A DNA stretch of 64,000 bases, from assembly GCF_020707265.1 (NCBI RefSeq), contig NZ_JAJFEQ010000002.1, forward strand, positions 186,001-250,000, in the 5' to 3' direction. Under the pieces are notes generated by a model that saw only the letters and a program-made list of their open reading frames with translations, ran no database searches and had not been told where the DNA came from. This document shows, piece after piece, positions 8,004 through 16,929 of the stretch. The DNA is from Massilia sp. IC2-477 (GTDB taxonomy: Bacteria; Pseudomonadota; Gammaproteobacteria; Burkholderiales; Burkholderiaceae_D). The position numbers and the translations under genes were made by a program. The stretch's first letter is position 1, and the number at the start of each line of letters is the position of its first letter.

Positions 8004-9195
8004 TCCAGTCGTTATCGTTGGCGCCGCCCGTACCCCGATGGGCGCCTTCCAGGGCGATTTTTCGTCGAAGTCGGCGAGCGACCTCGGCGCGGTGGCGATC
8101 AAGGCCGCGGTGGAGCGCGCCGGCGTCGACGCCAACAGCGTCGAGCACGTCTACTTCGGCAACTGCCTGATGGCCGGCCAGGGCCAGGCCCCGGCGCGCC
8201 AGGCGCTGATCAAGGCCGGCCTGCCGCTGTCGACCGGCGCCGTGACCCTGTCGAAGATGTGCGGCTCGGCCATGCAGGCCGCGATCTTCGCGCATGACCA
8301 GCTGGTGGCCGGCAGCGCCGACATCGTCGTCGCAGGCGGCATGGAATCGATGACCAACGCGCCCTACCTGATTCCGAAGGCGCGCGGCGGCTACCGCATC
8401 GGCCATGCGCCGATGTTCGACCACATGATGCTCGACGGCCTGGAAGACGCCTACTCGCGCAACGAGAAGACCGGCGAAGGCCGCTCGATGGGCACCTTCG
8501 CCGAAGAGTGCGTGGCCACCTACCAGTTCTCGCGCGAAGAGCAGGACAACTTCGCGATCGAGTCCGTCAAGCGCGCGCAAAGCGCCAACAACGAAGGCTG
8601 GTTCAACTGGGAAGTGGCGCCGGTCTCGGTCGCCACCCGCACCGGCGAACTGCTGGTCGAGAAGGATGAAGGCCCGATGAAGGCCAAGGTCGACAAGATC
8701 CCGTCCCTGAAGCCCGCCTTCAAGAAGGACGGCACCGTGACCGCCGCCTCGTCCTCGTCGATCAACGACGGCGCCGCGGCCCTGGTGATGATGCGCGAAT
8801 CGAAAGCCAAGGAACTCGGCCTGACCCCGATCGCCCGCGTCCTCGGCCACGCTACCCACGCCCAGGAACCGAACCTGTTCACCACCGCTCCGATCGGCGC
8901 AATGCAGAAGCTGTTCAAGAAGACCGGCTGGAAGGCAGGCGACGTCGACCTGTTCGAGATCAACGAAGCCTTCGCCGCAGTGCCGATGGCCGCCATGCGC
9001 GATCTCGACATCCCGCACAGCAAGGTCAACATCCACGGCGGCGCCTGCGCCCTGGGCCACCCGATCGGCGCCTCGGGCGCGCGTATCATCGTCACCCTGC
9101 TGGGCGCGCTGAAGCGCACCGGCGGCAAGCGCGGCGTGGCCTCGCTGTGCATCGGCGGTGGCGAAGCGACCGCGATGGCGATCGAACTGGTCTAA
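7996..9195 (+). CDS. acetyl-CoA C-acyltransferase (thiolase)
   Basis: A 399-residue thiolase. The nucleophilic Cys is in [12 protein letters not shown] (about residue 89), the active-site His in [16 protein letters not shown] (about 354), and the second catalytic Cys in [11 protein letters not shown] (about 384). It cleaves acetoacetyl-CoA (or a longer 3-ketoacyl-CoA) into acetyl-CoA, or runs in reverse. Full length and intact. The start overlaps aceK by 8 bases, so it is translationally coupled. In leucine degradation it would process acetoacetyl-CoA made after the HMG-CoA lyase step, but no acetoacetate-activating CoA-transferase is in the window, so that link is inferred. Confidence 0.93.
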   Translation: MNDPVVIVGAARTPMGAFQGDFSSKSASDLGAVAIKAAVERAGVDANSVEHVYFGNCLMAGQGQAPARQALIKAGLPLSTGAVTLSKMCGSAMQAAIFAHDQLVAGSADIVVAGGMESMTNAPYLIPKARGGYRIGHAPMFDHMMLDGLEDAYSRNEKTGEGRSMGTFAEECVATYQFSREEQDNFAIESVKRAQSANNEGWFNWEVAPVSVATRTGELLVEKDEGPMKAKVDKIPSLKPAFKKDGTVTAASSSSINDGAAALVMMRESKAKELGLTPIARVLGHATHAQEPNLFTTAPIGAMQKLFKKTGWKAGDVDLFEINEAFAAVPMAAMRDLDIPHSKVNIHGGACALGHPIGASGARIIVTLLGALKRTGGKRGVASLCIGGGEATAMAIELV

Positions 9196-9218
9196 GCCGA
9201 TCGGCGGCGTTATGCCGT

Positions 9219-9321
9219 CGTAGGGTGGGCGGGTCTCCCGCCCACGCGTTCAAACAGTGCATACTGAGTGGCCAAGCATCTTTGCGTTGACCGCGCGGTC
9301 GGCGAAGCCGACCACCCTACG
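9219..9321. repeat. inverted pair of REP-like repeats
   Basis: Two 30-base units face each other: one starts CGTAGGGTGGGCGGG (9219-9248) and the other ends GACCACCCTACG (9292-9321). Each is itself a hairpin (GGGCGGG/CCCGCCC; GGTCGGC/GCCGACC), and the outer ends are complementary. They lie between the thiolase and SDR genes. Such paired extragenic repeats often protect 3' ends or attenuate an operon. Confidence 0.75.
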
Positions 9322-9359
9322 AAACCCGACCAAGCCAACAATTTTTAAAGGAGCCTGTC

Positions 9360-10028
9360 ATGCCTACCGCTTTGATCCTCGGCGCCTCGCGCGGCATCGG
9401 CCACGAGATGGTGCGCCAGTACCGCGCCGAGGGCTGGCGCGTGATCGCCACCGCGCGCAAGCAGGACGATTGCACCGCACTGTCGCAGATGGGCGCGGTT
9501 GCGCACCAGCTCGACGTCACCAGCGCCGACTCGATCGCCGCGCTGGCTTGGCGGCTCGACGACGAACAGGTCGATGTGGCCTGGCTGGTGGCCGGCGTCT
9601 ACGGCCCCTCGGGCTCGAGTTTCCCGACCGGTCCCGAGTTCGACACGGTCATGCACACCAACGTGCTGTCCGCGATGCGCCTGATTCCCATCGTCGGCCC
9701 GCTGGTAGCCAACACGCGCGGCAAGCTGGCCGTGCTGTCTTCCAAAATGGGTTCGATCGGCGCGCGCAACAGTACCGAGGGCACGCTGTACCGCGCCAGC
9801 AAGGCCGCGCTCAATTCGGTGCTGGCCGATGCCGCCATCACCTACGGCGCGCAAGGCGTGACCTGCGTGGCCTTCCACCCGGGCTGGGTGCAAACCGACA
9901 TGGGCGGTTCCGGCGCGACTCTCACGCCCGAGCAGAGCGTGCGCGACCTGCGCGCCACCCTGGCGAAGCTGGACGCGTCCAGCAACGGCGCCTTCCTCGA
10001 CCACGACGGCACGCCGATCCCGTGGTAA
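9360..10028 (+). CDS. short-chain dehydrogenase/reductase
   Basis: A 222-residue SDR-family oxidoreductase. The N-terminal dinucleotide motif is ILGASRGIGHEM (about residues 5-16). The catalytic segment has Ser in VLSSKMGSIG (about 125) and YRASKAA (about 143-149), where Tyr-x3-Lys is YRASK. LVAGVYG replaces the common NNAG. It is a short version, close to uncharacterised SDRs that follow acyl-CoA dehydrogenases. The substrate is unknown; the setting suggests a hydroxyacyl or aldehyde intermediate. A strong AAAGGAG ribosome site at about 9346-9353 fixes the start. Confidence 0.87.
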   Translation: MPTALILGASRGIGHEMVRQYRAEGWRVIATARKQDDCTALSQMGAVAHQLDVTSADSIAALAWRLDDEQVDVAWLVAGVYGPSGSSFPTGPEFDTVMHTNVLSAMRLIPIVGPLVANTRGKLAVLSSKMGSIGARNSTEGTLYRASKAALNSVLADAAITYGAQGVTCVAFHPGWVQTDMGGSGATLTPEQSVRDLRATLAKLDASSNGAFLDHDGTPIPW

Positions 10029-10065
10029 CCCTATAACGCATCGCGCATAACAAACACGAGACACC

Positions 10066-11193
10066 ATGATTCTGAGCGAAGAACACCAGATGATCCGCGA
10101 CGCCCTGCGCAGCTACGCGCAGGAGCGCCTGGCCCCGAACGCCGCACGCTGGGACCGCGAGCACTACTTCCCCAAGGACGAGCTGAAGGAACTCGCCGGG
10201 CTGGGCGTCTTCGGCGTCGCGGTGCCGGAACAGTACGGCGGCGCGGGCCTCGACTACGTGTCGCTGGCGCTGGTGCTGGAAGAAATCGCGGCCGGCGACG
10301 GCGGCACCTCGACCATCATCTCGGTCAACAACTGCCCGGTGTGCTCGATCGCCATGATGTACGCGAACGAAGAGCAGAAGGAACGCTTCCTGCGCCCGCT
10401 GGCGCAAGGGGAGATGCTGGGTGCCTTCGCCCTCACCGAACCGCATACCGGCAGCGATGCCTCGGCCCTGCGCACCACCGCCACCCGCGACGGCGACCAC
10501 TACGTCATCAACGGCAGCAAGCAGTTCATCACCAGCGGCAAGTACGGCGACGTCGCCATCGTCCTGGCCGTCACCGACAAGGCCGCCGGCAAGAAGGGCA
10601 TCAGCGCCTTCTGGGTGGAGACGAACACACCCGGCTACATCGTCGCCGGCCTGGAACAGAAGATGGGCCAGCATTCATCGGACACGGCGCAGATCGTGTT
10701 CGACAACTGTCGCATCCCAGCCGCCAACCTGATCGGCGAAGAAGGCATGGGCTACAAGATCGCCCTGTCGGGCCTGGAGGGCGGCCGCATCGGCATCGCT
10801 TCGCAGTCGGTCGGCATGGCGCGCGCAGCCCATGAAGCGGCCCTCGCCTATGCCAAGGAACGCGAGAGCTTCGGCAAGCCGATCTTCGAGCACCAGTCGG
10901 TGCAGTTCCGCCTGGCCGAGATGGCGATGCAGATCGAGGCCGCGCGCCAGCTGATCCTGCATGCGGCCGCGATGAAGGATGCGGGCCTGCCCTGCCTGAA
11001 GGAAGCCGCGATGGCCAAGCTGTTCGCCTCCGAGATGGCCGAGCGCGTGGTTTCGAACGCCATGCAGGTGTTCGGCGGCTACGGCTACGTGGCCGACTTC
11101 CCGGTCGAGCGCATCTACCGCGACGTGCGCGTGTGCCAGATCTACGAAGGCACCAGCGACATCCAGAAGATCCTGATCGCGCGCGCGCTGTGA
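10066..11193 (+). CDS. acyl-CoA dehydrogenase (short/branched-chain type)
   Basis: A 375-residue FAD acyl-CoA dehydrogenase with all family blocks: GVAVPEQYGGAGLDYVSLALVLEEIAAGDGG (about 49-79), AFALTEPHTGSDASALRT (about 124-141), KQFITSGKYGDVAIV, GRIGIASQSVGMARAA, and the C-terminal QVFGGYGYVADFPVERIYRDVRVCQIYEGTSDIQ. The catalytic base is expected in that last block (YEGTS). It likely oxidises a short or branched acyl-CoA to the enoyl-CoA. The chain specificity is not readable, though the locus favours branched-chain or short substrates. It ends by overlapping the GTG start of the next acetyltransferase (GTGA). Confidence 0.93.
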   Translation: MILSEEHQMIRDALRSYAQERLAPNAARWDREHYFPKDELKELAGLGVFGVAVPEQYGGAGLDYVSLALVLEEIAAGDGGTSTIISVNNCPVCSIAMMYANEEQKERFLRPLAQGEMLGAFALTEPHTGSDASALRTTATRDGDHYVINGSKQFITSGKYGDVAIVLAVTDKAAGKKGISAFWVETNTPGYIVAGLEQKMGQHSSDTAQIVFDNCRIPAANLIGEEGMGYKIALSGLEGGRIGIASQSVGMARAAHEAALAYAKERESFGKPIFEHQSVQFRLAEMAMQIEAARQLILHAAAMKDAGLPCLKEAAMAKLFASEMAERVVSNAMQVFGGYGYVADFPVERIYRDVRVCQIYEGTSDIQKILIARAL

Positions 11194-11723
11194 TCCTCAT
11201 CCGTCCCGCCACGACCAGCGACCTGCCGGCGCTGTTCGCCTACCTGGGTGACCAGCTGGCCGAGAACGGCCGCGAGGGCGTGCTGTTCCAGCCGCTGGCG
11301 CCGACCCTGGACGGCGTGCCGCCGGCGATGCGCGAGCGCTTCGCCACGGGCATGGCGACCCCGGTCGGCCAACCGGGCTGGCGTCACGTCTGGATCGCAA
11401 TCGACGCTGCAGGCGCCATCGCCGGCCACATCGACCTGCGCGCCCGCCCGGAACCGGCCTGCAGCCACCGCACCCTGCTCGGCATGGGCGTACGCCACGA
11501 CGTGCGCCGCGTCGGCCTCGGTACGCGCCTGGTGCAGGAAGCGCTGGCCTGGGCCCGCGCCAGGGGCTTTGCCTGGGTCGACCTCGAGGTGCTGTCGCAG
11601 AACCACAAGGCGCGCGCGCTCTACGTGCGCAGCGGTTTCGTCGAAACCGGCGAAGTGCCGGACCTGTACCGCATCGGCGGCGTATCGGTCGGTGAAGTCT
11701 CGATGAGCGTGCGGCTGGGCTGA
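11190..11723 (+). CDS. GNAT-family N-acetyltransferase
   Basis: A 177-residue GNAT protein. The acetyl-CoA site is LGMGVRHDVRRVGLGTRLVQEALAWAR (about residues 91-117, core RRVGLGT), followed by VDLEVLSQNHKARALYVRSGFVETG (about 127-151), a layout close to RimI/RimJ-like and phosphinothricin-type acetyltransferases. The start is taken as the GTG at 11190, overlapping the upstream stop, because the protein then begins MILIRPATTSDL as family members do. Substrate unknown. It is the last gene of the liuA-aceK-thiolase-SDR-ACAD run. Confidence 0.85.
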   Translation: MILIRPATTSDLPALFAYLGDQLAENGREGVLFQPLAPTLDGVPPAMRERFATGMATPVGQPGWRHVWIAIDAAGAIAGHIDLRARPEPACSHRTLLGMGVRHDVRRVGLGTRLVQEALAWARARGFAWVDLEVLSQNHKARALYVRSGFVETGEVPDLYRIGGVSVGEVSMSVRLG

Positions 11724-11746
11724 GCTGCCGCTTCATGCCGCCTGCA

Positions 11747-11774
11747 TTGACCGGCAGGCGCTCGGCCTTATACT
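11747..11774 (+). promoter_or_regulatory. promoter of the MORN gene, leaderless
   Basis: TTGACC (11747-11752), a 16-base spacer and TATACT (11769-11774). The ATG begins at 11781, six bases after the -10 element, so transcription would start at or next to the A of the ATG, giving a leaderless mRNA. No ribosome-binding site is visible. Confidence 0.6.
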
Positions 11775-11780
11775 GGCCCG

Positions 11781-12764
11781 ATGACCACTTTCGCCCGCTC
11801 CCTCTTCCTTCCCTTGCTCGTACTGAGTGCTTCGGCAAACGCCGGCGACCTCGGCAAGGCCGACTGCCGCATCGCGCCGCTTTACCCGCCTCCGGTCGAC
11901 GATGCCGTGTCGTGGTCGGGCGGCTGCAAGGATGGTTTCGCCGACGGCAAGGGCGTGCTCGAATGGCGCACGCAAACCGCGGGCAATCGCCGGCTGGAAG
12001 CGACGCTGGTGCAGGGCGAGGTCACGGGCGAAGCGATCCTGACCTACGACGCCGGCAAGTACCTCGGCTGGGTCGGGCGCGGCATGCCACATGGCCTCGG
12101 CGCGCATCTTGCGCAAGACGGCTCGACCTACGAAGGCCAGTGGCAGGGGGGCCGACGCCATGGCGTCGGCAAGGCGACGTTCGCGCTGGGCGGCAGCTAC
12201 GATGGCGAGTGGCGCGGCGGCCAGATGCACGGCCAGGGCAAGATCGTCTATAACGGCGGCCGCACCTACGCCGGGGAATTCGTCAACGGACGCGCCCTCG
12301 GCGCGGCGCCGAGATCTTCCGGCGACGCCGAACGCTTCGGGCTAAAGGAAGAGCATCCCCGCACCGGCACGAACGTGCTGCGCGACCGCGCCACCGGTTT
12401 CGCGCCCATGGATGCGTCGTGGCAGGAACTGACGCCGCCCCAGCAGAGCCTGGTCCGCAACGCCTATCCCGCCCTCGACGATGGCGACGAACCGCCGTAC
12501 CCGCTCAAGGGCACGCGCGCTTTCTTTGACGACGTGGCCAAGCTGTACCGGCGCTTCCACGACTACCGCGGCGACGCGCTGGTCTATGTCACGGTGGGCC
12601 CGGAGGGCAAGCCGACCAGCGCCAGCACCTTTGGCGTGCCGCACCAGGAGTTCGCGCGCTACCTGGCGATGGTCACCATGATCCAGCGCTTCAAGCCGGC
12701 GCTGTGCGCCGGTACGCCGTGCGAAATGATCTACCCGATGAAGTTCCGCTTCAAGGTGAACTGA
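11781..12764 (+). CDS. secreted MORN-repeat protein
   Basis: A 327-residue protein with a signal peptide (LPLLVLSASANAG, cleavage about residue 21). Residues about 85-185 hold three to four MORN repeats, seen as YLGWVGRGMPHGLGAHL, YEGQWQGGRRHGVGKATF, YDGEWRGGQMHGQGKIVY and YAGEFVNG. The C-terminal 110 residues (VYVTVGPEGKPTSAS...RFKPALCAGTPCEMIYPMKFRFKVN) resemble a TonB C-terminal-like domain. MORN repeats are membrane- or protein-binding modules; fused to a periplasmic TonB-like fold they suggest an envelope scaffold. The function is unknown. It probably has a leaderless transcript. Confidence 0.8.
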   Translation: MTTFARSLFLPLLVLSASANAGDLGKADCRIAPLYPPPVDDAVSWSGGCKDGFADGKGVLEWRTQTAGNRRLEATLVQGEVTGEAILTYDAGKYLGWVGRGMPHGLGAHLAQDGSTYEGQWQGGRRHGVGKATFALGGSYDGEWRGGQMHGQGKIVYNGGRTYAGEFVNGRALGAAPRSSGDAERFGLKEEHPRTGTNVLRDRATGFAPMDASWQELTPPQQSLVRNAYPALDDGDEPPYPLKGTRAFFDDVAKLYRRFHDYRGDALVYVTVGPEGKPTSASTFGVPHQEFARYLAMVTMIQRFKPALCAGTPCEMIYPMKFRFKVN

Positions 12765-12771
12765 GAGCGGC

Positions 12772-13815
12772 TCAGGACACCGCGGCCTCGAGCAGGGTCA
12801 CGGTCTGCGCCGCCGTATCGAGCCGCGCACGCACGCCGATCGGCACCGTGAACTGGTGGCGGATATGGCCGATCGAGTAGCCGGTCACCGCCGGGATGGT
12901 CAAGGGCTGCAGGTGCTGGTCGAAAGTCTGGTCCAGGCTCAATGAGCGCCGCCCTTCCTGCGGAGCGCAGTCTTCGCACACCCCGACGATGACGCCGGCC
13001 GCGTTCGCAAACCCGGTCGACAGGTCGAGCTGGGTCATCCAGCGGTCCAGGCGATAGGGCGCCTCGTCCACCTCTTCCAGGAACAGCAGGCTGTCGCGGA
13101 AGTCGGCCGCGTAAGGCGTGCCGGCCAGTGCAGCCACGATCGACAGGTTTCCCCCCAGGAGCGGGCCGGTGGCCACGCCTGCCGTCACGGTGCGGATGCC
13201 GAAATGCGGCATGGTGTGCGCCTTCACCACGTTCTCCGGCGCCATCGGGATCGTGTAGCTGGCCCGCGGGTCGGTGAGCACCGCCATCATGTGCTCGCGC
13301 GGATAGCTTTCCAGCGTCGACGAGGCCACCGGGCCGTGGAAAGTCACCAGCCCTACCTTGTTGTAAATCGCCAGGTGCAGCGCCGTGATGTCCGAGTAGC
13401 CGAGCAGGATCTTCGGGTTGCGGCGAATGAGTCCGTAGTCGAGCCCGGACAGCAGCGAGATGCAGCCGGAGCCGCCGCGGATCGGCCAGATCATCTTCAC
13501 CTCGGGGTCGGCGAACATGGCGTGCAGGTCGGCCAGACGCTGCTGCACCGAACCTGCGTAGTTGCCGAAGGCGGCGCCAAGGTAAGCACCCACTTTCACG
13601 CGTAGGCCGAGGGCTTCGATGTTCTTGACCGACTTCTGGATCAGGCGATCGTCGACCACGCCGCCGGGGGCGATCAGGCCGACCAGGTCGCCGGGGCGCA
13701 GGCGCGGTGGTTTGATGAGGCGTTTCGACGAGCGCCGGGGAGCGGCGGCGGCCAGGGCGGGGGCGGAGATGGCGGCTGCGACGGAAGCGCCGAAGCCGCG
13801 TCGGCTGATTTTCAT
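12772..13815 (-). CDS. LD-carboxypeptidase, peptidase family S66, Tat-exported
   Basis: About 347 residues. The start carries a twin-arginine signal (SRRGFGAS, then a hydrophobic Ala-rich stretch), so it is exported folded. The S66 fold shows WPIRGGSGCISLL (about 107-120), the nucleophile block KILLGYSDITALHLA (about 132-146), the Glu-containing LLFLEEVDEAPYRLDR (about 244-259) and the His block GYSIGHIRHQFTVPIG (about 308-323). Relatives such as LdcA cut the L,D-bond before the terminal D-Ala of murein tetrapeptides; LdcA is cytoplasmic, so a Tat-exported form is notable. The ATG at 13815 is preferred over a TTG four codons upstream. It lies directly behind a terminator. Confidence 0.88.
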   Translation of the reverse strand: MKISRRGFGASVAAAISAPALAAAAPRRSSKRLIKPPRLRPGDLVGLIAPGGVVDDRLIQKSVKNIEALGLRVKVGAYLGAAFGNYAGSVQQRLADLHAMFADPEVKMIWPIRGGSGCISLLSGLDYGLIRRNPKILLGYSDITALHLAIYNKVGLVTFHGPVASSTLESYPREHMMAVLTDPRASYTIPMAPENVVKAHTMPHFGIRTVTAGVATGPLLGGNLSIVAALAGTPYAADFRDSLLFLEEVDEAPYRLDRWMTQLDLSTGFANAAGVIVGVCEDCAPQEGRRSLSLDQTFDQHLQPLTIPAVTGYSIGHIRHQFTVPIGVRARLDTAAQTVTLLEAAVS

Positions 13816-13828
13816 AGGCGACAACAAA

Positions 13829-13877
13829 GAAAAACGGCCCGCGCCGTGGAGGCTTGCGCCTCCCCCGACAGCGGGCC
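13829..13877 (-). terminator. terminator of the TonB-dependent receptor gene
   Basis: On the minus strand GGCCCGC (13877-13871) pairs with GCGGGCC (13842-13836), enclosing an inner GGAGGC/GCCTCC hairpin, followed by GTTTTTC. This is a Rho-independent terminator form just behind the receptor stop and only about 15 bases before the next gene's ATG. Confidence 0.7.
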
Positions 13878-13893
13878 TTCCACGCCGGTCAAC

Positions 13894-16743
13894 TTAGAAG
13901 AACTTGTAGGTCACCTGCAGGCTGAACGAGCGGCCACGCGGGTCGGCCACACGCGGTTCCCAGCTGCTGCCCGCACCGGTGTTGCTGTCGTAGGTGATCG
14001 CGAACGGAGGATCTTCGTCGAAGATGTTCTTCACGCCTGCGGTCAGCGTCAGGTTCTTGAAGCCGGTGTAGCTGGCCGTCAGGTTGTAGATCGAATACGC
14101 ATCCACCTTCGGGTTGTAGTTGGTCGGCTTCACCAGGCCGTTGGCCACGCCCGGCAGCACCTGGTCGTCGTAGCCCGAACGGTAGATGTTCTGGAACAGG
14201 CCGCTCCAGTCGCCGTACTTGTAGGTCACGTAGGCGGTGTGCTTCCACTTCAGGCCCAGGTCACCGGTGAAGGTGAAGCGGCCCACTTCGCTTGGACCGA
14301 ACTCCGCATTGGTGGTGGCGCGCGACTTCTTCTCCAGCAGGCGCGAACCGTCGATGCCGGCAGTCCAGATGGCGCCGGTGCTGAACTTGCCGTTGAAGCG
14401 GGCGCCCAGCTCGAGGCCGCGGGTGGTGCGCTCGCCGGCGTTGACCCAGCGCTGGTCGATACCGAAGATGTTGCCCGACGCGTCACGCCCGAAGCGCTCC
14501 GAGAACAGGTTGTAGTTCGCCACCATGGTCGCCGTGCTGAACGAGTCGATGGTGTTCTGCTTGCGGATCTCCCAGATGTCGGCATTGGCCGAGAACCAGG
14601 TGAACGGCTCGATCACGATACCGACGGTGCCCTGCTTCGCGGTCTCCGGCCCCAGGTCCGATTTACCGCCAGTGAAGATAGTCGGGGTGATCGATTCGCA
14701 GCCAGGCTTGGTTGCATCGACCAGGCCAGTCGGGCACTTGGCCGGATCGACCAGGTCCTTGCCGGCATACGGCGATTCGGTAACGCCGTTGTACAGCTGG
14801 TTGAACGACGGGGCGCGGAAGCCTTCGTTGTACGAACCGCGGAACAGCAGCTGCGGGATCGGCTGGTAGCGGAACGAGACCTTCGGGTTGGTGGTGGCGC
14901 CGATGCCGCTGTAGTGGTCGCGGCGGATCGCCAGCGTCACGTCCAGGTTCTTGATCACCGGGATCAGCAGCTCGGCATAGACCGCCTTGATGTCGCGATG
15001 CACGCCGTCCAGCGCGTTCGGATCGTCGAACGGCGCGTTCAGGATCACGGGACGGGCGCTTGCTGCGCGCCTGTCGCCGTTGAACTCGTAGCCTTCGCGG
15101 CGCAGGTCGAAGCCGACGGCACCCATCACGGTACCGGCCGGCAGGTTGAACAGCTCGCCCGACAGCGCGCCGTCGACTTGGGTCAGGGTAGTCCTGCCGC
15201 CGTACATGACGACGCCTTCGGCCGAGGTGCTCTTGATCAGGTCGAGCGCTTCCTGCGACTGGGTCTGACCCGGCAGCAGGAAGGGGTTGATCTTGCCGGT
15301 GCCGAGGGCATTGGCCAGGGCGACGGTGTAGTTGTAGCCGGTGCCCAGGGTCGATTCCGACTCGCTGAAGGCGCGCGAGGCGCCGACGCGGTAGTCGAAG
15401 GTACGGCCGAACAGGTTGACCGGGCCGTCGGCGCCGACCAGCAGGCGGGCGGCTTTGGACTCGGTCACGATCTCGCGGTTGCCGCACTCCATGCAGCGCC
15501 AGCGGTAGGCGATTGGCAGGCCGTAGTTGGCCGAGATGCTCGGGAACACCTTGACCAGCGCGTTATACACGTTGTTGTAGGCGGCGCCGGTACTCGGGTA
15601 CCACGAGCTGACCGGGAAGGTGGTGGCGCCCGGCGAAATCTGGTTCGGCGAGAAGCGCTTGGCCACTTCGACGTTCGAGCCCACGGCTTCGACGAAGAAC
15701 TGGTGGTCGCCGCGCTGGAAGGTGGCGCGCGCCAGCGCATTGCTGCTCTTGACCGGCTGCTGCAGCACGGCCGCGCGGCCGGTGTCCCAGGCGCAGCCAT
15801 AGGCGGCGCCGGCACTGTTCCACAACTTTTCATCGTAGGGGCCCTGGCCGTCGATGCTGTTGCAGCCAGCGCCGCCCGGCAGGTCGAGGATGCTGATGCC
15901 GTTATAGGTGGTGGTGCCGCCGCCCGGGATGGTTGGGCCGGTGCCGGTGCGCGACAGCAGCGACGGACCCACGGTGGTGGCGAACACGTTGGCGTGCGGC
16001 GAACCGCGGGTGTCGACCGAGACGCCGCGGTCCGGCTGGAAGGTGTTCACGAAGTCGCGCTGGTCGCCGCGCAGGGCCTTGTTCTCGCGGTGCGAGAAGG
16101 TAGCCAGCACGTTCCAGCCGTCGGTCTGCAGGTCGCCCCAGCCGCCGGTGAGGGAGGCGCGGCCGATCTCGCTGCCGCCCGCTTCGGTGACGTCGACGAA
16201 GCCCTGGGCTTCCAGACCCTTGTAGTTCTTCTTCAGGATGAAGTTGATCACGCCGCCGATCGCGTCGGTGCCGTAGATCGCGGAAGCGCCGTCCTTCAGC
16301 ACTTCGACGCGGTCGACCGCCGCCATCGGGATCGAGTTCAGGTCGACCGCCGAACCCTTCATGCCGTGGGTCGCGATGCGGCGGCCGTTCAGCAGCACCA
16401 GGGTCGAGTCGGCGCCCTGGCCACGCAGGTTGGCCGAGGAGGCGCCATTGTTGCCGCGCTGGGCGCCCGAGGTGACGTCCGCGTTCGAGGCCAGGTTGTC
16501 GGAGCCGTTGCCGTTGATGTTCAGGGTCGCGATCAGCTGCTCGGCGCTGACAATGCCCTGTGCTTCGATCTGCTTGGCGCTGATGATCTCGAGCGGCAGT
16601 GCGCCTTCCTTGGCGATGCGCTTGATGCTACTACCGGTGATCTCCACACGCTGGATCGGGCCGCTGGTCTGGATGTTCTGTGCCAGTGCCGGGCTGACCG
16701 CTCCCATCAGGGCGATCAAATGGGCGAGCTTCTTTAACTTCAC
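13894..16743 (-). CDS. TonB-dependent outer-membrane receptor
   Basis: A 949-residue TonB-dependent receptor. After a signal peptide (LIALMGAVSPALAQ) come a TonB-box-like IQRVEITGSSIKR, the plug domain (about 45-165, with LRGQGADSTLVLLNGRRI and VDRVEVLKDGASAIYGTDAIGGVINFILKK) and a large beta barrel ending GRSFSLQVTYKFF with a terminal aromatic. The long plug-barrel form is typical of receptors for oligosaccharides, peptides or other large substrates, not only siderophores. It starts with GTG, preceded by a clear AGGAG. The 186-base upstream gap is AT-richer and holds a bulged hairpin at 16838-16865. Substrate unknown; neighbouring peptidoglycan enzymes suggest a cell-wall-derived or peptide ligand, which is inference. 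Confidence 0.93.
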   Translation of the reverse strand: MKLKKLAHLIALMGAVSPALAQNIQTSGPIQRVEITGSSIKRIAKEGALPLEIISAKQIEAQGIVSAEQLIATLNINGNGSDNLASNADVTSGAQRGNNGASSANLRGQGADSTLVLLNGRRIATHGMKGSAVDLNSIPMAAVDRVEVLKDGASAIYGTDAIGGVINFILKKNYKGLEAQGFVDVTEAGGSEIGRASLTGGWGDLQTDGWNVLATFSHRENKALRGDQRDFVNTFQPDRGVSVDTRGSPHANVFATTVGPSLLSRTGTGPTIPGGGTTTYNGISILDLPGGAGCNSIDGQGPYDEKLWNSAGAAYGCAWDTGRAAVLQQPVKSSNALARATFQRGDHQFFVEAVGSNVEVAKRFSPNQISPGATTFPVSSWYPSTGAAYNNVYNALVKVFPSISANYGLPIAYRWRCMECGNREIVTESKAARLLVGADGPVNLFGRTFDYRVGASRAFSESESTLGTGYNYTVALANALGTGKINPFLLPGQTQSQEALDLIKSTSAEGVVMYGGRTTLTQVDGALSGELFNLPAGTVMGAVGFDLRREGYEFNGDRRAASARPVILNAPFDDPNALDGVHRDIKAVYAELLIPVIKNLDVTLAIRRDHYSGIGATTNPKVSFRYQPIPQLLFRGSYNEGFRAPSFNQLYNGVTESPYAGKDLVDPAKCPTGLVDATKPGCESITPTIFTGGKSDLGPETAKQGTVGIVIEPFTWFSANADIWEIRKQNTIDSFSTATMVANYNLFSERFGRDASGNIFGIDQRWVNAGERTTRGLELGARFNGKFSTGAIWTAGIDGSRLLEKKSRATTNAEFGPSEVGRFTFTGDLGLKWKHTAYVTYKYGDWSGLFQNIYRSGYDDQVLPGVANGLVKPTNYNPKVDAYSIYNLTASYTGFKNLTLTAGVKNIFDEDPPFAITYDSNTGAGSSWEPRVADPRGRSFSLQVTYKFF

Positions 16744-16929
16744 GCGTTTCTCCTAACGTTTTCCCTTGGCGACCGAGGAAAGCCTGGCCGTTTTGTATTG
16801 TCGTAATGTCTAGCCATTACCTTATTCTGCGAATTCAGGATAGGCCGAGTGATTTCCGGCTATCCAATGAATTATCCGGCGGCCAGTATAACTAACAGGA
16901 ATGTTTTATTTAGGAAAAACTGTATGCAT

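Noticed and set aside
13846..16737. A 963-codon open frame antisense to the TonB-dependent receptor
   Set aside because: It mirrors the receptor's codon structure on the opposite strand; its product is low-complexity Arg/Gly/Val/Asp with no domain, and the receptor has a full signal, plug and barrel.
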